Source: Bacteroidota bacterium
GTDB lineage: Bacteria; Bacteroidota; Bacteroidia; Flavobacteriales_D; Crocinitomicaceae
Direction of reading: 5' to 3'
DNA length: 64,000 nucleotides
Assembly: GCA_006226425.1 (NCBI GenBank)
Contig: SBGX01000006.1
Location: 1 to 64,000 of the forward strand
Both the position numbers and the translations under genes were made by a program. Position 1 is the stretch's first letter; the number at the start of each line of letters is the position of its first letter. Positions 9,801 through 18,303 of the stretch are shown here, piece by piece. A model generated the notes under the pieces. The model had not been told where the DNA came from and ran no database searches. It saw nothing but the letters and a program-made list of their open reading frames with translations.

Positions 9801-12295
9801 TTTCTGGCCTGGATCGTTATAATGTTCGCTCCTTCCACCAAAGCAGTCGAGAAAGTGAGTGTTTCAGAACCCGCATTGAAATTGAAGGCTTGAGTCGCAT
9901 TTCCGTTCACTCGCAATTCGATCTCGTTTTTGCTATTCACATTTTGAACTCTTGCTTCCAATGGGTAAACAGGATCAAATACGGTCTTCGGATTTGCGAT
10001 CGGATCCGTAAAACTTACCTGTGGAGGCAACTCCGTTTTTGGTTTTCGGTAGTAAATACTTCTCGTCTTGGAATCTGTTCCTGCTGCATTACTTGCCGTG
10101 ATTGTCACAACATTTGCGCCCTCCAACAGGTTAAAAGTAAAGCTCACCTGATTGCTGGATGCCTCATAACTAAATCCGGTAAAGTCTCTACCATTCACGT
10201 TCACATTGATCTCTGATTGTTTTCTGACATTCAGCACCGTTGCAGCAACCCGCATATTGGACTCGCTTGTGTAGAACGGCGTGCTTGCCGGATGGATAAA
10301 GCTGACGACAGGTGGTCTGTTTTGCTCTACTTTTCGATAGATGATCACCGTTTCTTTGCTATCCTGACCATCCTTGTTGCTTGCCGACACCTCAATGACA
10401 TTGGCTCCCTCGTTCAGGTTTAGCAAATGCGTGAGCTGATGTGTCGTTACATTGAACTGGAAGTTCGAATAATTCACATTGTTCACCCGCAGTTTCACCT
10501 GATCTTTTCGGTCTACATTGAGCACAGTTGCTCTCAATGGGAACTGTCGGTTCTCTGTTGTCACATTACTCGTTCCCGGATTGGTGATCGTTACCACCGG
10601 TGGTTTCGGGGCTGACTTCTCATAAATGATGATCATAGTCTCATCTGCTTCTCCGGCTGGATTGCTAGCAATGATCTCAAATACGTTCTGTCCAGGATTC
10701 AAGTAGATTTTCGCCCAGAAATCATCTGTATTTGCATCGTAAGAGAAATTCTGATTTACTCGTCCGTTTTGTTTGAAAGTGATGTTTTCCCTTCCGGCCA
10801 CGTGACGTACTTCCGCTTTCAGGTTATAGGTTCCCTGATTCACCTGATGTGGTGAGTGTCTCGGGTCCGTATAATAAACCTCCGGTGCCTGAACAAGGGC
10901 TGTTCTGTTGTAAATGATCGTACGCGTTTCACTATCCGAACCAGCTTCATTTGTTCCTTTCACGGTCACCACATTGGATCCGATTGACAGGTTCAAATTG
11001 GCATCTAGTTTTCCTGAAACAGGGTCAAAATTATAGTTGCTCACGGCACGTCCGTTCAACAGCACGCTAGACTGATCTTTTCGCTCCAGGTTGAAAATGG
11101 TCGCTTTCAACTGGTAGTTTCCAGTTGCAACGGTATGTGGGTTAGCAGCCGGATCTGTAATATTCACTCTAGGTGGCTGTTTTTCCTCTTGTTTATAAAT
11201 AATTACCGTTTGTGCCTGATCGGAACCGTATGCGTTGGATGCAATGATTTCGAAGACATTCTGCCCCGGTTGAAGATTCACATTACACTCCATTCGATCG
11301 TTGGAAGCATTGTACGTGAATTGTCCCTGATAGACTCCATTTTGACGGAAGTTGATGTTCTCTCTTCCTTTCACATCCTTGACGACCGCCCGAATACGAT
11401 AGTCAGGACGACTCACAGTAGTTCCGGAAGACGATGGTGTCGTAAAGTAAACTTTTGGTGGCCCTACCGGATCAACATCCACATACGTCGTCTTTTTACT
11501 CTTAATATGGAATCTCAGGTAAGCACTTGTATAGTGGTAAAGATCATTGGCTCGCGCTCCATCCGGATTGCTGTAGCCATCAAAATAATCAAGTCGTGTA
11601 AAGGTCGTTTTGTGCTCAATCCCAAGAGAAAAGCGTTTTCCTGCCTGGTATCCGATCCCGAAACCGAGGCTGGGCATAAAAGCCACATTTCTTCCTCCGG
11701 TACTTCCGTTCAGCAAGGTCTCGTAATTTCCATCCATCACCCCTTTCAGTGTACTGTTTGTCATGTTCGGAATACTGTCGTAATTATACAGTCCACCCAA
11801 ACTATCTCTCAAATCTCCCCGGGTTTCAAAGAACGATAAACCGACTCCTCCGAAGACGTACAGGTCCAGGCCCGTCCGATCTCTCAGGTTATTGGCATGC
11901 AAGGCTAGTTCCAGCGCCAGTCGGTGATTCTTCGTTTGAAAGTTCAGAATGGAATAACCCAAGCTGTCTTTATAATTGGTTGGGTCCTGACTCAAGACCT
12001 CGTTGGCCAAATCAAAGTTCGTACGAACATTGTCCTGTCCGTACCACTCTCCGAAAAGGTATCTCCCTCTTATATCAAAGCTGATTGCCTTTCCGTAATT
12101 GTAGTTGAAGGACTTTCCGATGACAAAGCCCAATCCCCAGTCGTTCTTGTTTTTGACATCTGTAGTTTGCCAGGTTGTTCCGACATTAAAATTCCAAAAC
12201 CATCTGGAATCATTATCGTAATCCGATTTCCCCTGTCCGAAAGCGAACAGCAGGCTGAAAACGATACAAGCAGTAAGTGTAATCTTTTTAAACAT
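6890..12295 (-). CDS. Giant surface protein: barrel-like N-terminus, 13 Ig-like repeats, Gly-rich tail
   Basis: The ATG at 12295 (MFKKITLT, signal peptide ending near FAFGQ) is preferred over the one 33 bases upstream, giving 1801 residues. Residues about 20-280 look like an outer-membrane beta-barrel (alternating aromatic strands, GLGFVIGKSF, GFGIGYQAGKRF). From about 281 to 1518 come 13 Ig-like repeats of about 95 residues, each with a PPxVxxxxP start, an xVNG or xxNG turn, an EGxNxxxxxAxNxxG motif and a closing IxY strand. Two roughly 80-residue repeats (about 1528-1715, VFSSDSKSVTTRST and GVWIKSGCN) follow, then a Gly/Ser/Asn-rich tail ending GTGGGGL. No T9SS sorting signal is seen. If the N-terminus is a barrel, the repeats probably form a stalk on one face of the outer membrane. 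Function unknown. Confidence 0.85.
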   Translation of the reverse strand: MFKKITLTACIVFSLLFAFGQGKSDYDNDSRWFWNFNVGTTWQTTDVKNKNDWGLGFVIGKSFNYNYGKAISFDIRGRYLFGEWYGQDNVRTNFDLANEVLSQDPTNYKDSLGYSILNFQTKNHRLALELALHANNLRDRTGLDLYVFGGVGLSFFETRGDLRDSLGGLYNYDSIPNMTNSTLKGVMDGNYETLLNGSTGGRNVAFMPSLGFGIGYQAGKRFSLGIEHKTTFTRLDYFDGYSNPDGARANDLYHYTSAYLRFHIKSKKTTYVDVDPVGPPKVYFTTPSSSGTTVSRPDYRIRAVVKDVKGRENINFRQNGVYQGQFTYNASNDRMECNVNLQPGQNVFEIIASNAYGSDQAQTVIIYKQEEKQPPRVNITDPAANPHTVATGNYQLKATIFNLERKDQSSVLLNGRAVSNYNFDPVSGKLDANLNLSIGSNVVTVKGTNEAGSDSETRTIIYNRTALVQAPEVYYTDPRHSPHQVNQGTYNLKAEVRHVAGRENITFKQNGRVNQNFSYDANTDDFWAKIYLNPGQNVFEIIASNPAGEADETMIIIYEKSAPKPPVVTITNPGTSNVTTENRQFPLRATVLNVDRKDQVKLRVNNVNYSNFQFNVTTHQLTHLLNLNEGANVIEVSASNKDGQDSKETVIIYRKVEQNRPPVVSFIHPASTPFYTSESNMRVAATVLNVRKQSEINVNVNGRDFTGFSYEASSNQVSFTFNLLEGANVVTITASNAAGTDSKTRSIYYRKPKTELPPQVSFTDPIANPKTVFDPVYPLEARVQNVNSKNEIELRVNGNATQAFNFNAGSETLTFSTALVEGANIITIQARNAAGTDAASTTIVYQKSEPIYPPQVQISSPASNTYTSSSPSTAIRANIINIERDEDIQVIVNGVGYPGFDFNEKTRILSFVMPLKEGSNTLLITARNGAGKAQDSRTITYRREVKVDPPKVSFIQPNRPGTTVNVANYRVVASVLNVDSKDQIELSQNGRTVSPRLYHFDENRRELSFQAGLNFGNNIFSVVARNKSGSHSASTNITYKRLDVACDKPSVRFLTPNVSGVLAKSQNEQVRVEVKGVESGGDIRFLLNGVALSGRYNAASKQYTINVKYNKGQNTLELIAKNKCGETSVNMIVNFREIDKPCDVPAIQLIQPLRPNITIEKENVEVRFGLVNISDANQIDLQVNGVKQSVNFNKTTHLLIKQVPLKVGMNDVVIIVTNDCGSARYAVKITRKSCEKPKVQISRSGESNNSTTTKESVRIEGAVTGIDSDEEFEVQANGKEVSFVYNKAVGTFTVTAPLKIGMNKIVLTAKNECGQDSKLFAINRKEDENKKPPVIKITNPSGSPYKTQNGAFNVQAVTENVQMSSQVSLLLNGKRINAVFNPKNAAISANISLVPGNNVIQAIATTKFGRSEDSKVIIYSEPEKVEKPRIVLQSPSTCPAELPAGISQISGYILNISNLNQVSIKTNGRSVTSFSPVLVNGKLNFKFNVNLSQNLNRINLDITANTKGGSDALKCVITMKSGGSDGGNCMPKVTAVFSSDSKSVTTRSTKDLSNVVLKYHDGKVQKFDNLSGLSKSFKGTGANAGKCIVGVWIKSGCNQSNAGPGYGEWVANTKNVGDCGSATNEDCKPKVSAVFSSDSKSVTTRSTKPLINVVLKYEDGQEQKFDKLSGNSRTFKGTGANANKCIVGVWIKSGCNSSSDGPNYGEWIPNKNPLKNCDDGKGNNGHGNNEDGIDESNPGKGSGGPNGKTGGSEDDEKGSGSKGGNSGGGRQAPTINNGSGGSGTKTSKPTGTRRGTGGGGL

Positions 12296-12443
12296 AATGC
12301 GTTCTATTAAGAAGTGTGTTGCTAGCAAAATCCATTATTGTGCCAAAAAACTCAAAAAATAGGCAAATTAAGGGTATTTCATTAATTTTAGCCTGAATAT
12401 GGCAAAAATTTGTCATTTGTTCGACTCGAAAGTATTGATTTAT

Positions 12444-13730
12444 ATGGACTTTCCGAAAATCTTTTCCTTTTTTGTTAATGTTTCGTTAATTCTATTTCCT
12501 GGCATCTATTCGTATTCCCAGGAAAGCTACAACGATTGTTCAAAAGCGCTGGAAATTTGTCCCGGAATCAATTACACGGTGACAAATGTTGGGGCCAACA
12601 AAACCTTATGCAACGATTGCGAAGATGATTTTTCCCTCTGCTTCTCAGCCAACAACACCATTTGGCTCAAGTTTACCACCAATGAATTCGGGGGAGGAGT
12701 GAATATTTCCTTCTCAAAGATTTTGTTCGATGGGAATAAAACGCAGGAAATTGAGGCAGCTATTATTTCTGCTGTTGTCCCCTGTGATGCTTCCACCTAT
12801 TCGGATGCCGGTAGCTGTCGCGTTGGGCAAGTAAGTGATTTTTCCCTCGCCACCAACCTCGCTCCTAATCAGGAGTACTACATCGTTTTAAATGGTGGCA
12901 TGAGTGGAAACCTGGCTCCGGGCGAATTTCAAACAGACCTCATCCTTTCAGGAAATGGGGTCAATCGGATCGTTCCCAGCATGGATATTGAGTCGGATAA
13001 ACCCTTTTATTGTAAAAACGACATTGCCACCTTCACGGCTCACCTAAGTCAATGTCCGGACAGCAGTTCCTATATGTGGTACATCAATGATACCCTGGTG
13101 GCGGTTACGATCGATAGCATTTATCAAACTTCGGCACTGGAAAACGGAGATGTCGTATCCGTGACCAACTCCTGCTTCACCCAATGTGTGATTCATCCCG
13201 AGGGAACAACCGGGATGCTTCCCGTGTTTCAATTTGACATTGATGCCGGACCGGATCAATACATGGGGCCGGAAGGTTTTGTGCAATTGCAAGGGACGAC
13301 TGAAGCTCCGAGCTACTATTGGAGCCCGACGGAAGGAATCAGTGATCCCAATCAACTTTCCACAGTCGTTTTTCCAACTGTCACTACCACCTATACACTC
13401 ACTGGTACGCTCAACGGTTGTACCCTCAGTGATCAGATGACAGTCTTTTTGGAGCCTTTATTGGTCATCCCTAAAGCCTTTACGCCAAATGATGATGGGG
13501 CAAACGATACCTGGGTCATTCCGGGAATTGAGTTATATCCGAACTGTACGGTCCAAATCTACGATCGCTGGGGACAAAAGGTCTTTGCAACGACCGGATA
13601 CAACAAACAAAAGGCCTGGGACGGAAAACGCAATGGTCACTTGTTGAACGAATCTACTTACTTCTACATCATCGAATTAAGAGATGCTGAAAAGCAGGTA
13701 TTAAAAGGAAACGTAAGTATTGTCAAGTGA
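12444..13730 (+). CDS. T9SS type B (CHU_C-type) cargo protein
   Basis: I take the ATG at 12444 (MDFPKIFSFF, signal peptide to about YSYSQ); an in-frame ATG at 12399 would add 15 residues. The first 180 residues resemble the Cys-containing beta domain at the N-terminus of many gliding-associated secreted proteins (SKALEICPG start). A PKD/Ig-like domain follows (about 270-345). The last 85 residues are the type B gliding-motility-associated signal: KAFTPNDDGANDTW, VQIYDRWGQKVF, AWDGKRNG, TYFYIIEL. Type B proteins such as SprB need a PorP/SprF partner for secretion or anchoring, and such a gene follows with a GTGA stop/start overlap. Confidence 0.9.
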   Translation: MDFPKIFSFFVNVSLILFPGIYSYSQESYNDCSKALEICPGINYTVTNVGANKTLCNDCEDDFSLCFSANNTIWLKFTTNEFGGGVNISFSKILFDGNKTQEIEAAIISAVVPCDASTYSDAGSCRVGQVSDFSLATNLAPNQEYYIVLNGGMSGNLAPGEFQTDLILSGNGVNRIVPSMDIESDKPFYCKNDIATFTAHLSQCPDSSSYMWYINDTLVAVTIDSIYQTSALENGDVVSVTNSCFTQCVIHPEGTTGMLPVFQFDIDAGPDQYMGPEGFVQLQGTTEAPSYYWSPTEGISDPNQLSTVVFPTVTTTYTLTGTLNGCTLSDQMTVFLEPLLVIPKAFTPNDDGANDTWVIPGIELYPNCTVQIYDRWGQKVFATTGYNKQKAWDGKRNGHLLNESTYFYIIELRDAEKQVLKGNVSIVK

Positions 13731-14650
13731 GGTGGCTGCTCTTCATATCATTTTTCTTAGGAGCCAGCGCCTTTTGGGCTCAGCAAATCCCCCAGTTTAG
13801 CCAATGGTACTGGAATCTTCAGGCAATCAATCCAGCACATACCGGGATCAAACCTTGCCTGGAAATTAAGTCGCTCTACCGCAGTCAGTGGGCCGGACTG
13901 GATGGAAGTCCTAATTCGGGCTTTGCGACTTTTAGCACCCCTATTTACACCGAAAGAAAGAAGATTTTTACTCCCCGACAAGGAGTTGGTTTCAAAATGG
14001 AAACGGAGAAAATCGGGCCATTCACGATGAATCGTCTCAACCTGATGTATGCAGGGCACTTTAATTTCACGCCTGATACACGACTTTCCATTGGAATTGC
14101 AGCCGGTATCCGTCAATGGGTCTTTGATAAAACCAAAGTTTCCACCCTGGCCCCTGACCCGGCTATTCCGGAAAGCAATTCGTTTATTTCTCCTGATGCT
14201 TCCTGTGGCTTTTGGTGGAATGGGAAAAACTATTTTGTCGGCCTGTCCTTTATGGAGCTGACTAGCAGTAAGTGGACTGATATTGGAGATAAATCGCGTT
14301 TTCGTTTCCACACTTTTTTGAATGGTGGATATCATATTCCCATCAATGATCAATTTACCCTGCTCCCCTTTGCTCTGCTTCGTATTCCTCCCAAAGGACC
14401 TGCTTCACTGGACCTGAATGCCCTGTTCGATTACAAGAACCGAATTACCTTCGGAATTGGCTTTAGAAACACTGATGCCATCCTGACCAGTATCAAGGTT
14501 CGGATCAACGGAAACTTTACCCTTGCCTATTCTTTTGACTATACTATTTCGGATCTTGCCCGAAATGATTTCTTCTCCCACGAGTTCTCCCTGGGCTTTG
14601 GAACCTGCAAGGATAAATCGAACAGTAAGACGACCTGTCCTCTTTTTTAG
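13727..14650 (+). CDS. PorP/SprF family outer-membrane protein
   Basis: A 307-residue outer-membrane barrel protein with a signal peptide ending at AFWAQ. The family start is visible: QFSQWYWNLQAINPAHTG, then LYRSQWAGLDGSPNSGF. SprF of Flavobacterium johnsoniae is needed to secrete or anchor SprB, and PorP-type proteins are T9SS components. It starts at a GTG that overlaps the stop of the type B cargo gene, so the two are translationally coupled and the cargo is its likely partner. It is one of many paralogues expected in such a genome, so it need not be the core PorP. Confidence 0.9.
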   Translation: MRWLLFISFFLGASAFWAQQIPQFSQWYWNLQAINPAHTGIKPCLEIKSLYRSQWAGLDGSPNSGFATFSTPIYTERKKIFTPRQGVGFKMETEKIGPFTMNRLNLMYAGHFNFTPDTRLSIGIAAGIRQWVFDKTKVSTLAPDPAIPESNSFISPDASCGFWWNGKNYFVGLSFMELTSSKWTDIGDKSRFRFHTFLNGGYHIPINDQFTLLPFALLRIPPKGPASLDLNALFDYKNRITFGIGFRNTDAILTSIKVRINGNFTLAYSFDYTISDLARNDFFSHEFSLGFGTCKDKSNSKTTCPLF

Positions 14651-14669
14651 CATGGCTTTTCCATGTTTT
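14651..14669 (+). terminator. Probable terminator after the PorP/SprF gene
   Basis: CATGG (14651-14655) pairs with CCATG (14661-14665) around a CTTTT loop, followed by TTTT. The stem is short, so some read-through into the OmpA-like gene is possible. Confidence 0.5.
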
Positions 14670-14752
14670 CTTGTGTAAAACTATCTTTCCGAAAGCCCTT
14701 TTTGCCCCCTTTTTGATCCGATCTTTGTAGTTATCGATTGCAATTCTTTATC

Positions 14753-15718
14753 ATGATTCAACGTATTATCCTTTTTAGCATTCTTTTTGTCGGGATTATT
14801 TCCTGCGTCCCTTCCAAGAAATATTATGACCTGGTAGAACGCGAAAAAAGCTGCAATGAAGAGCTGAACAAGTATAAGTCGGATGCCATTACGTTTGAGG
14901 CCCAATCCAAGGAACTGGAAGCAAATATCCAAAGCTTCCGGAAAGATGTGGATCGTTTGAAGCGTGACACCTTAAAGTTAGGGAAAGAACTTCGTTCCCT
15001 TCAGGTTCAGTACGATCGGGTTGTTCTTTACAACATGGCTGTCGAAAAGAAACTGGATGAATACAAAGAAAAAAACCTGATCCAAACAGGCACACTTCAA
15101 AGCAACCTGGACTCCAAAAACCTGGAGCTTCAACGCAAGGAGGATGCCCTGCTCGCTCTGGAAAAGGAACTCAAAACCAAGCAGGCATTATTGGTTGATC
15201 GCGAAAAGAAAGTCAACGAGTTGGAAGAAGCTCTTCGCAGAAAGGACGAAGGGGTCAAAGCACTCAAGAATAAGGTCAGTCAAGCGCTTCGAACCTATGA
15301 AAATAAAGGCTTAAGTGTCGTTGAAAAAAATGGGAAAATCTATGTAAGTCTCGAAGCCAAATTACTTTTCCAGTCCGGAAGTACTGATGTAGAAGAAACC
15401 GGAAAAAAGGCACTGGTGGACCTCTCTCGCGTACTCGAAAAAGAAAAAGACCTGGAGATTGTCGTGGAAGGACATACTGACTCGGATGAACTCAAAAGTC
15501 AAAATCACCCCAAAAACAACTGGGAACTTTCTGTACTTCGAGCTACTTCGGTCATCGAAATTATGATCGCCAATTCTAAAATTGACCCTACGAAGTTGAT
15601 GGCGGCCGGACGATCCATGCATCATCCGGTGGATGCTAAAGACAAGGCTAAAAACCGACGGATTGAAATCATTATTTCTCCGGATCTGAACGCTTTATTT
15701 GAGTTGATCAGCAAATAG
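14753..15718 (+). CDS. OmpA-family lipoprotein with coiled coil
   Basis: The ATG at 14753 gives a lipoprotein signal ending in IISC, with the Cys near residue 18; a TTG 15 bases upstream is less likely. A long heptad-rich coiled coil (about residues 25-185) leads to a C-terminal OmpA-like domain (about 200-315) with LLFQSGSTDV, VVEGHTDSDE and NRRIEI, the segments that bind peptidoglycan. It probably links an outer-membrane complex to the cell wall. Its position after a PorP/SprF gene fits an anchoring role similar to PorE, though it lacks PorE's TPR and propeller domains. The spacing allows its own promoter (GATCTTTG at 14720-14727 is a 7/8 match to the -7 box). Confidence 0.85.
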   Translation: MIQRIILFSILFVGIISCVPSKKYYDLVEREKSCNEELNKYKSDAITFEAQSKELEANIQSFRKDVDRLKRDTLKLGKELRSLQVQYDRVVLYNMAVEKKLDEYKEKNLIQTGTLQSNLDSKNLELQRKEDALLALEKELKTKQALLVDREKKVNELEEALRRKDEGVKALKNKVSQALRTYENKGLSVVEKNGKIYVSLEAKLLFQSGSTDVEETGKKALVDLSRVLEKEKDLEIVVEGHTDSDELKSQNHPKNNWELSVLRATSVIEIMIANSKIDPTKLMAAGRSMHHPVDAKDKAKNRRIEIIISPDLNALFELISK

Positions 15719-15738
15719 TCATTAGGGCGAAATGACTA
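15716..15738. terminator. Hairpin spanning two convergent stop codons
   Basis: TAGTCATT (15716-15723) pairs perfectly with AATGACTA (15731-15738). The hairpin covers the stops of the OmpA-like gene and the convergent SGNH gene. No clear T run follows on either strand, so termination is plausible but not typical. Confidence 0.4.
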
Positions 15739-18142
15739 GCCTAAAGCTTTGAGGATGCTGACGTTCCCCTGTCACCTGTAACAGGTAAATTCCAGGACTA
15801 AAACTCCGTAAATCCAACTTGGTCTCGACACCTACCAGACGAAAGACCTGCCGTCCCTGTGCGTCATATAAGGCCAATTGATCACCTTCTGTTACTCCAT
15901 CAATATAGAGGACATCCGCCACTGGATTTGGAAAGATGGAGACCCTTTTTTCTGAAATTACTTCTTTCAACGCACTTTCAGGACAATCTGCTATCGTGAT
16001 TCGCAATGAGTCTTCGCCCTCACAACCGCTCCAGTTCAGGCTATAATTGACCATAACCATTCCAGTGTCCATTTTCGATGGGTTCAGTACCTCTGTCGTC
16101 TCGCCATCCACTCGCCAACTTCCGCCTGCAGGGCTGGCAAAATTGAGTACTATTTCTCCTTCCTGAATACACCAGAGACTATCCATGTCTATCCGGACTT
16201 CTGGTCGCTCCCTTTCTTGAACATAAATCGTATCCCACACACTCAGGCATCCTGAATCGTTGATCCTAAAAACGAGGGTGTCAGACTGCCAAACCAGAAC
16301 AGAATCCTGCTCAAAATGTCCCTTCCATTCGATCGCGTATTCCCCTCTTTTTGAAAACCAGACAGAGTCTCCGGTACATACAAGCTGATTCGTCCCCGAA
16401 GGGTTCACTTCCCAGGCCGCCAATGCTTCCGAATTAATTAACTCGAGTCTTTTTAGCTCCCTGCACTGTTTGTTCTCCAGGCTCAGTTCAATAATGCCTC
16501 CCTTCAAGCTGTCCAAAATAAAGGGTGTTTCTTCAAGAATGATGCTATCCTTTTGGTTCCTGAGCAACAAGCTTCCGATCTCACCTTCTATTCGAATACT
16601 CCCTTCGAGACTCTCGCAATCGTCTGGCTCAGATAAAATGGTCGCCTCCAATCCGGGGCCTGGGATCATCTCAAGAAAAACCGAATCTATCCCTTGAAGT
16701 TCTCCAGATTGATCTCTTACGGAAAAGGAGACGGTTCCCGGTTCCCTAATCCAAACCACGTTGCTGGTATCCCCATTCGACCAGGTATTTCCCAACACAT
16801 AATTAGAACTCAATTGGACGCTGTCCCCTTCACAGAAAATCAGGCTGTCCGCAAAGTCAATCGTCGGAACAGGAGGGTCGTCATAAAGGAAAATCTCCGA
16901 AAAAAGGAACTCATTTCGATCATATTTGTGTGGAAAATTCTGGATGTCTTTTTTCCGGAAACCTAAAAGCAGCTCTTCTTTCTCCTCCAAGGAAAGCTTC
17001 CTTTCTGAGGTTCTGATCTCTACCTCATGAGGTCCATGTGCCAATTTAAAAAAGCGATATTGAGGCCGATAGTACATGCAATAACCATCAAAAATTTTGT
17101 ACTCTCTTTCCGCCCCGTCTATCTTCACCTTAAAGTATCCCACCCCCGGACCGACCAGCAAATTGATTCCAAATTCACTTCCTTCAAAGTGAAAACGGTA
17201 GGTGTCCGAGGCATCTTCACTGATCATATACCTCCTGTCGCGCACCATGAATTCATCAATCGCCGACTTTTGTCCAAGTGAATCGATGACATCGAAACCA
17301 TGATTAAGCGAATCCTGTACGGCTAGCATGCTGGCAGAAGTGTAGTGGTTGTGAATCGCCGGCATGGGAAGAGGATGTTCGTAATAGAATCCGTTCGACT
17401 CCATTTTCATGAGCGCATTTTGAATCACCTCCACATAATGAGCTGTTCCGAATTTGGTTGGATGCAAATTATCCCTGGTCAACACCCAACTCCCATCGGG
17501 GGCTTTCGAGGTTTCCAGGTCCACTTCTGGATCATAAAAAACGATGGAGTCTTGTCGAAGCAAATGTTCGACCCTAGTTCCCAAAAAGATCGATGGAATG
17601 CCGTAATGGGAAGCTATTGAATCCTGTTTGGACGCCGTCAGATTCATTTTCCCAAAACGAATATCATATAGGTGAAGCTCCCGAACCGTATAAACAAAGC
17701 AAATGTCCGTGCCCGAATTATGCTGCCAAATCTTTCTTACCAGGCCTTCAAAACTTCGTTCCACATCTTCACTCTTTGCAAAGCTCTGATCATTTACAGC
17801 AAACTCAACGAAAATGAGATCGTATTGGTTTCCGCTCAGAATATCCTCATCAATTCGAAAAACACCGTGTTTTGAGTTGCTTCCTCCAATCGAAACATTC
17901 GTGTCGATTACATTGTTCCCATAATGAGAGCGCATCCACTCGATGATCGGGGGACGCCAAAAATCAGCATGTGTAATACTTCCTCCAAAATAAGCCACCC
18001 GGACGGTATCCCCCTGATGGATTTTGTTGAAAAAATTCGGAAGTCCGTCGCGCGGATTAAATTCCAGGGTATCCCTCAACGGAAATTGCGCAAGTCCCCA
18101 AAAGGAACACAGAGTCATCAATAAAGCAAGACTTGCTTTCAT
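15722..18142 (-). CDS. Secreted SGNH/GDSL-type hydrolase with T9SS signal
   Basis: An 806-residue protein with a signal peptide (to about WGLAQ). The N-terminal 240 residues show the SGNH esterase blocks: AYFGGSITHAD with nucleophile Ser about 55, IGGSNSKHG (block II), FVEFAVND (block III, Asn about 117) and DNLHPTKFGT (block V, DxxH). A second region (about 260-420) is beta-rich and may be an accessory or carbohydrate-binding part. Ig/PKD-like stretches follow (about 425-720). The end is a type A sorting signal (VSIFPNPVADVLYIDG, GIYLLQV). It probably removes ester groups from a polysaccharide or lipid at or outside the surface; the substrate is not evident. Confidence 0.82.
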   Translation of the reverse strand: MKASLALLMTLCSFWGLAQFPLRDTLEFNPRDGLPNFFNKIHQGDTVRVAYFGGSITHADFWRPPIIEWMRSHYGNNVIDTNVSIGGSNSKHGVFRIDEDILSGNQYDLIFVEFAVNDQSFAKSEDVERSFEGLVRKIWQHNSGTDICFVYTVRELHLYDIRFGKMNLTASKQDSIASHYGIPSIFLGTRVEHLLRQDSIVFYDPEVDLETSKAPDGSWVLTRDNLHPTKFGTAHYVEVIQNALMKMESNGFYYEHPLPMPAIHNHYTSASMLAVQDSLNHGFDVIDSLGQKSAIDEFMVRDRRYMISEDASDTYRFHFEGSEFGINLLVGPGVGYFKVKIDGAEREYKIFDGYCMYYRPQYRFFKLAHGPHEVEIRTSERKLSLEEKEELLLGFRKKDIQNFPHKYDRNEFLFSEIFLYDDPPVPTIDFADSLIFCEGDSVQLSSNYVLGNTWSNGDTSNVVWIREPGTVSFSVRDQSGELQGIDSVFLEMIPGPGLEATILSEPDDCESLEGSIRIEGEIGSLLLRNQKDSIILEETPFILDSLKGGIIELSLENKQCRELKRLELINSEALAAWEVNPSGTNQLVCTGDSVWFSKRGEYAIEWKGHFEQDSVLVWQSDTLVFRINDSGCLSVWDTIYVQERERPEVRIDMDSLWCIQEGEIVLNFASPAGGSWRVDGETTEVLNPSKMDTGMVMVNYSLNWSGCEGEDSLRITIADCPESALKEVISEKRVSIFPNPVADVLYIDGVTEGDQLALYDAQGRQVFRLVGVETKLDLRSFSPGIYLLQVTGERQHPQSFRLVISP

Positions 18143-18303
18143 GTCTGGTTGTACTTAAGGTCATTCGGTTCTGCTTCGAAGTTAATCATTTACTCCCAAC
18201 CTAAAACCTTATAACCTCAAAAGATCTTCTTTCATCCCAATCCGGGAAGGACATTTAAAAAATTTTCGTTCTTTTACTTTCGAAACAAGCTAAAGCGACA
18301 ATC

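Noticed and set aside
11135-11839. A 234-residue reading frame on the plus strand inside the giant repeat gene
   Set aside because: It is antisense to a long frame with clear repeats and a signal peptide, and its translation has no motif or normal composition.
13757-14353. A 198-residue minus-strand frame opposite the PorP/SprF gene
   Set aside because: The plus-strand gene has a signal peptide and full family pattern; the minus-strand frame has none.
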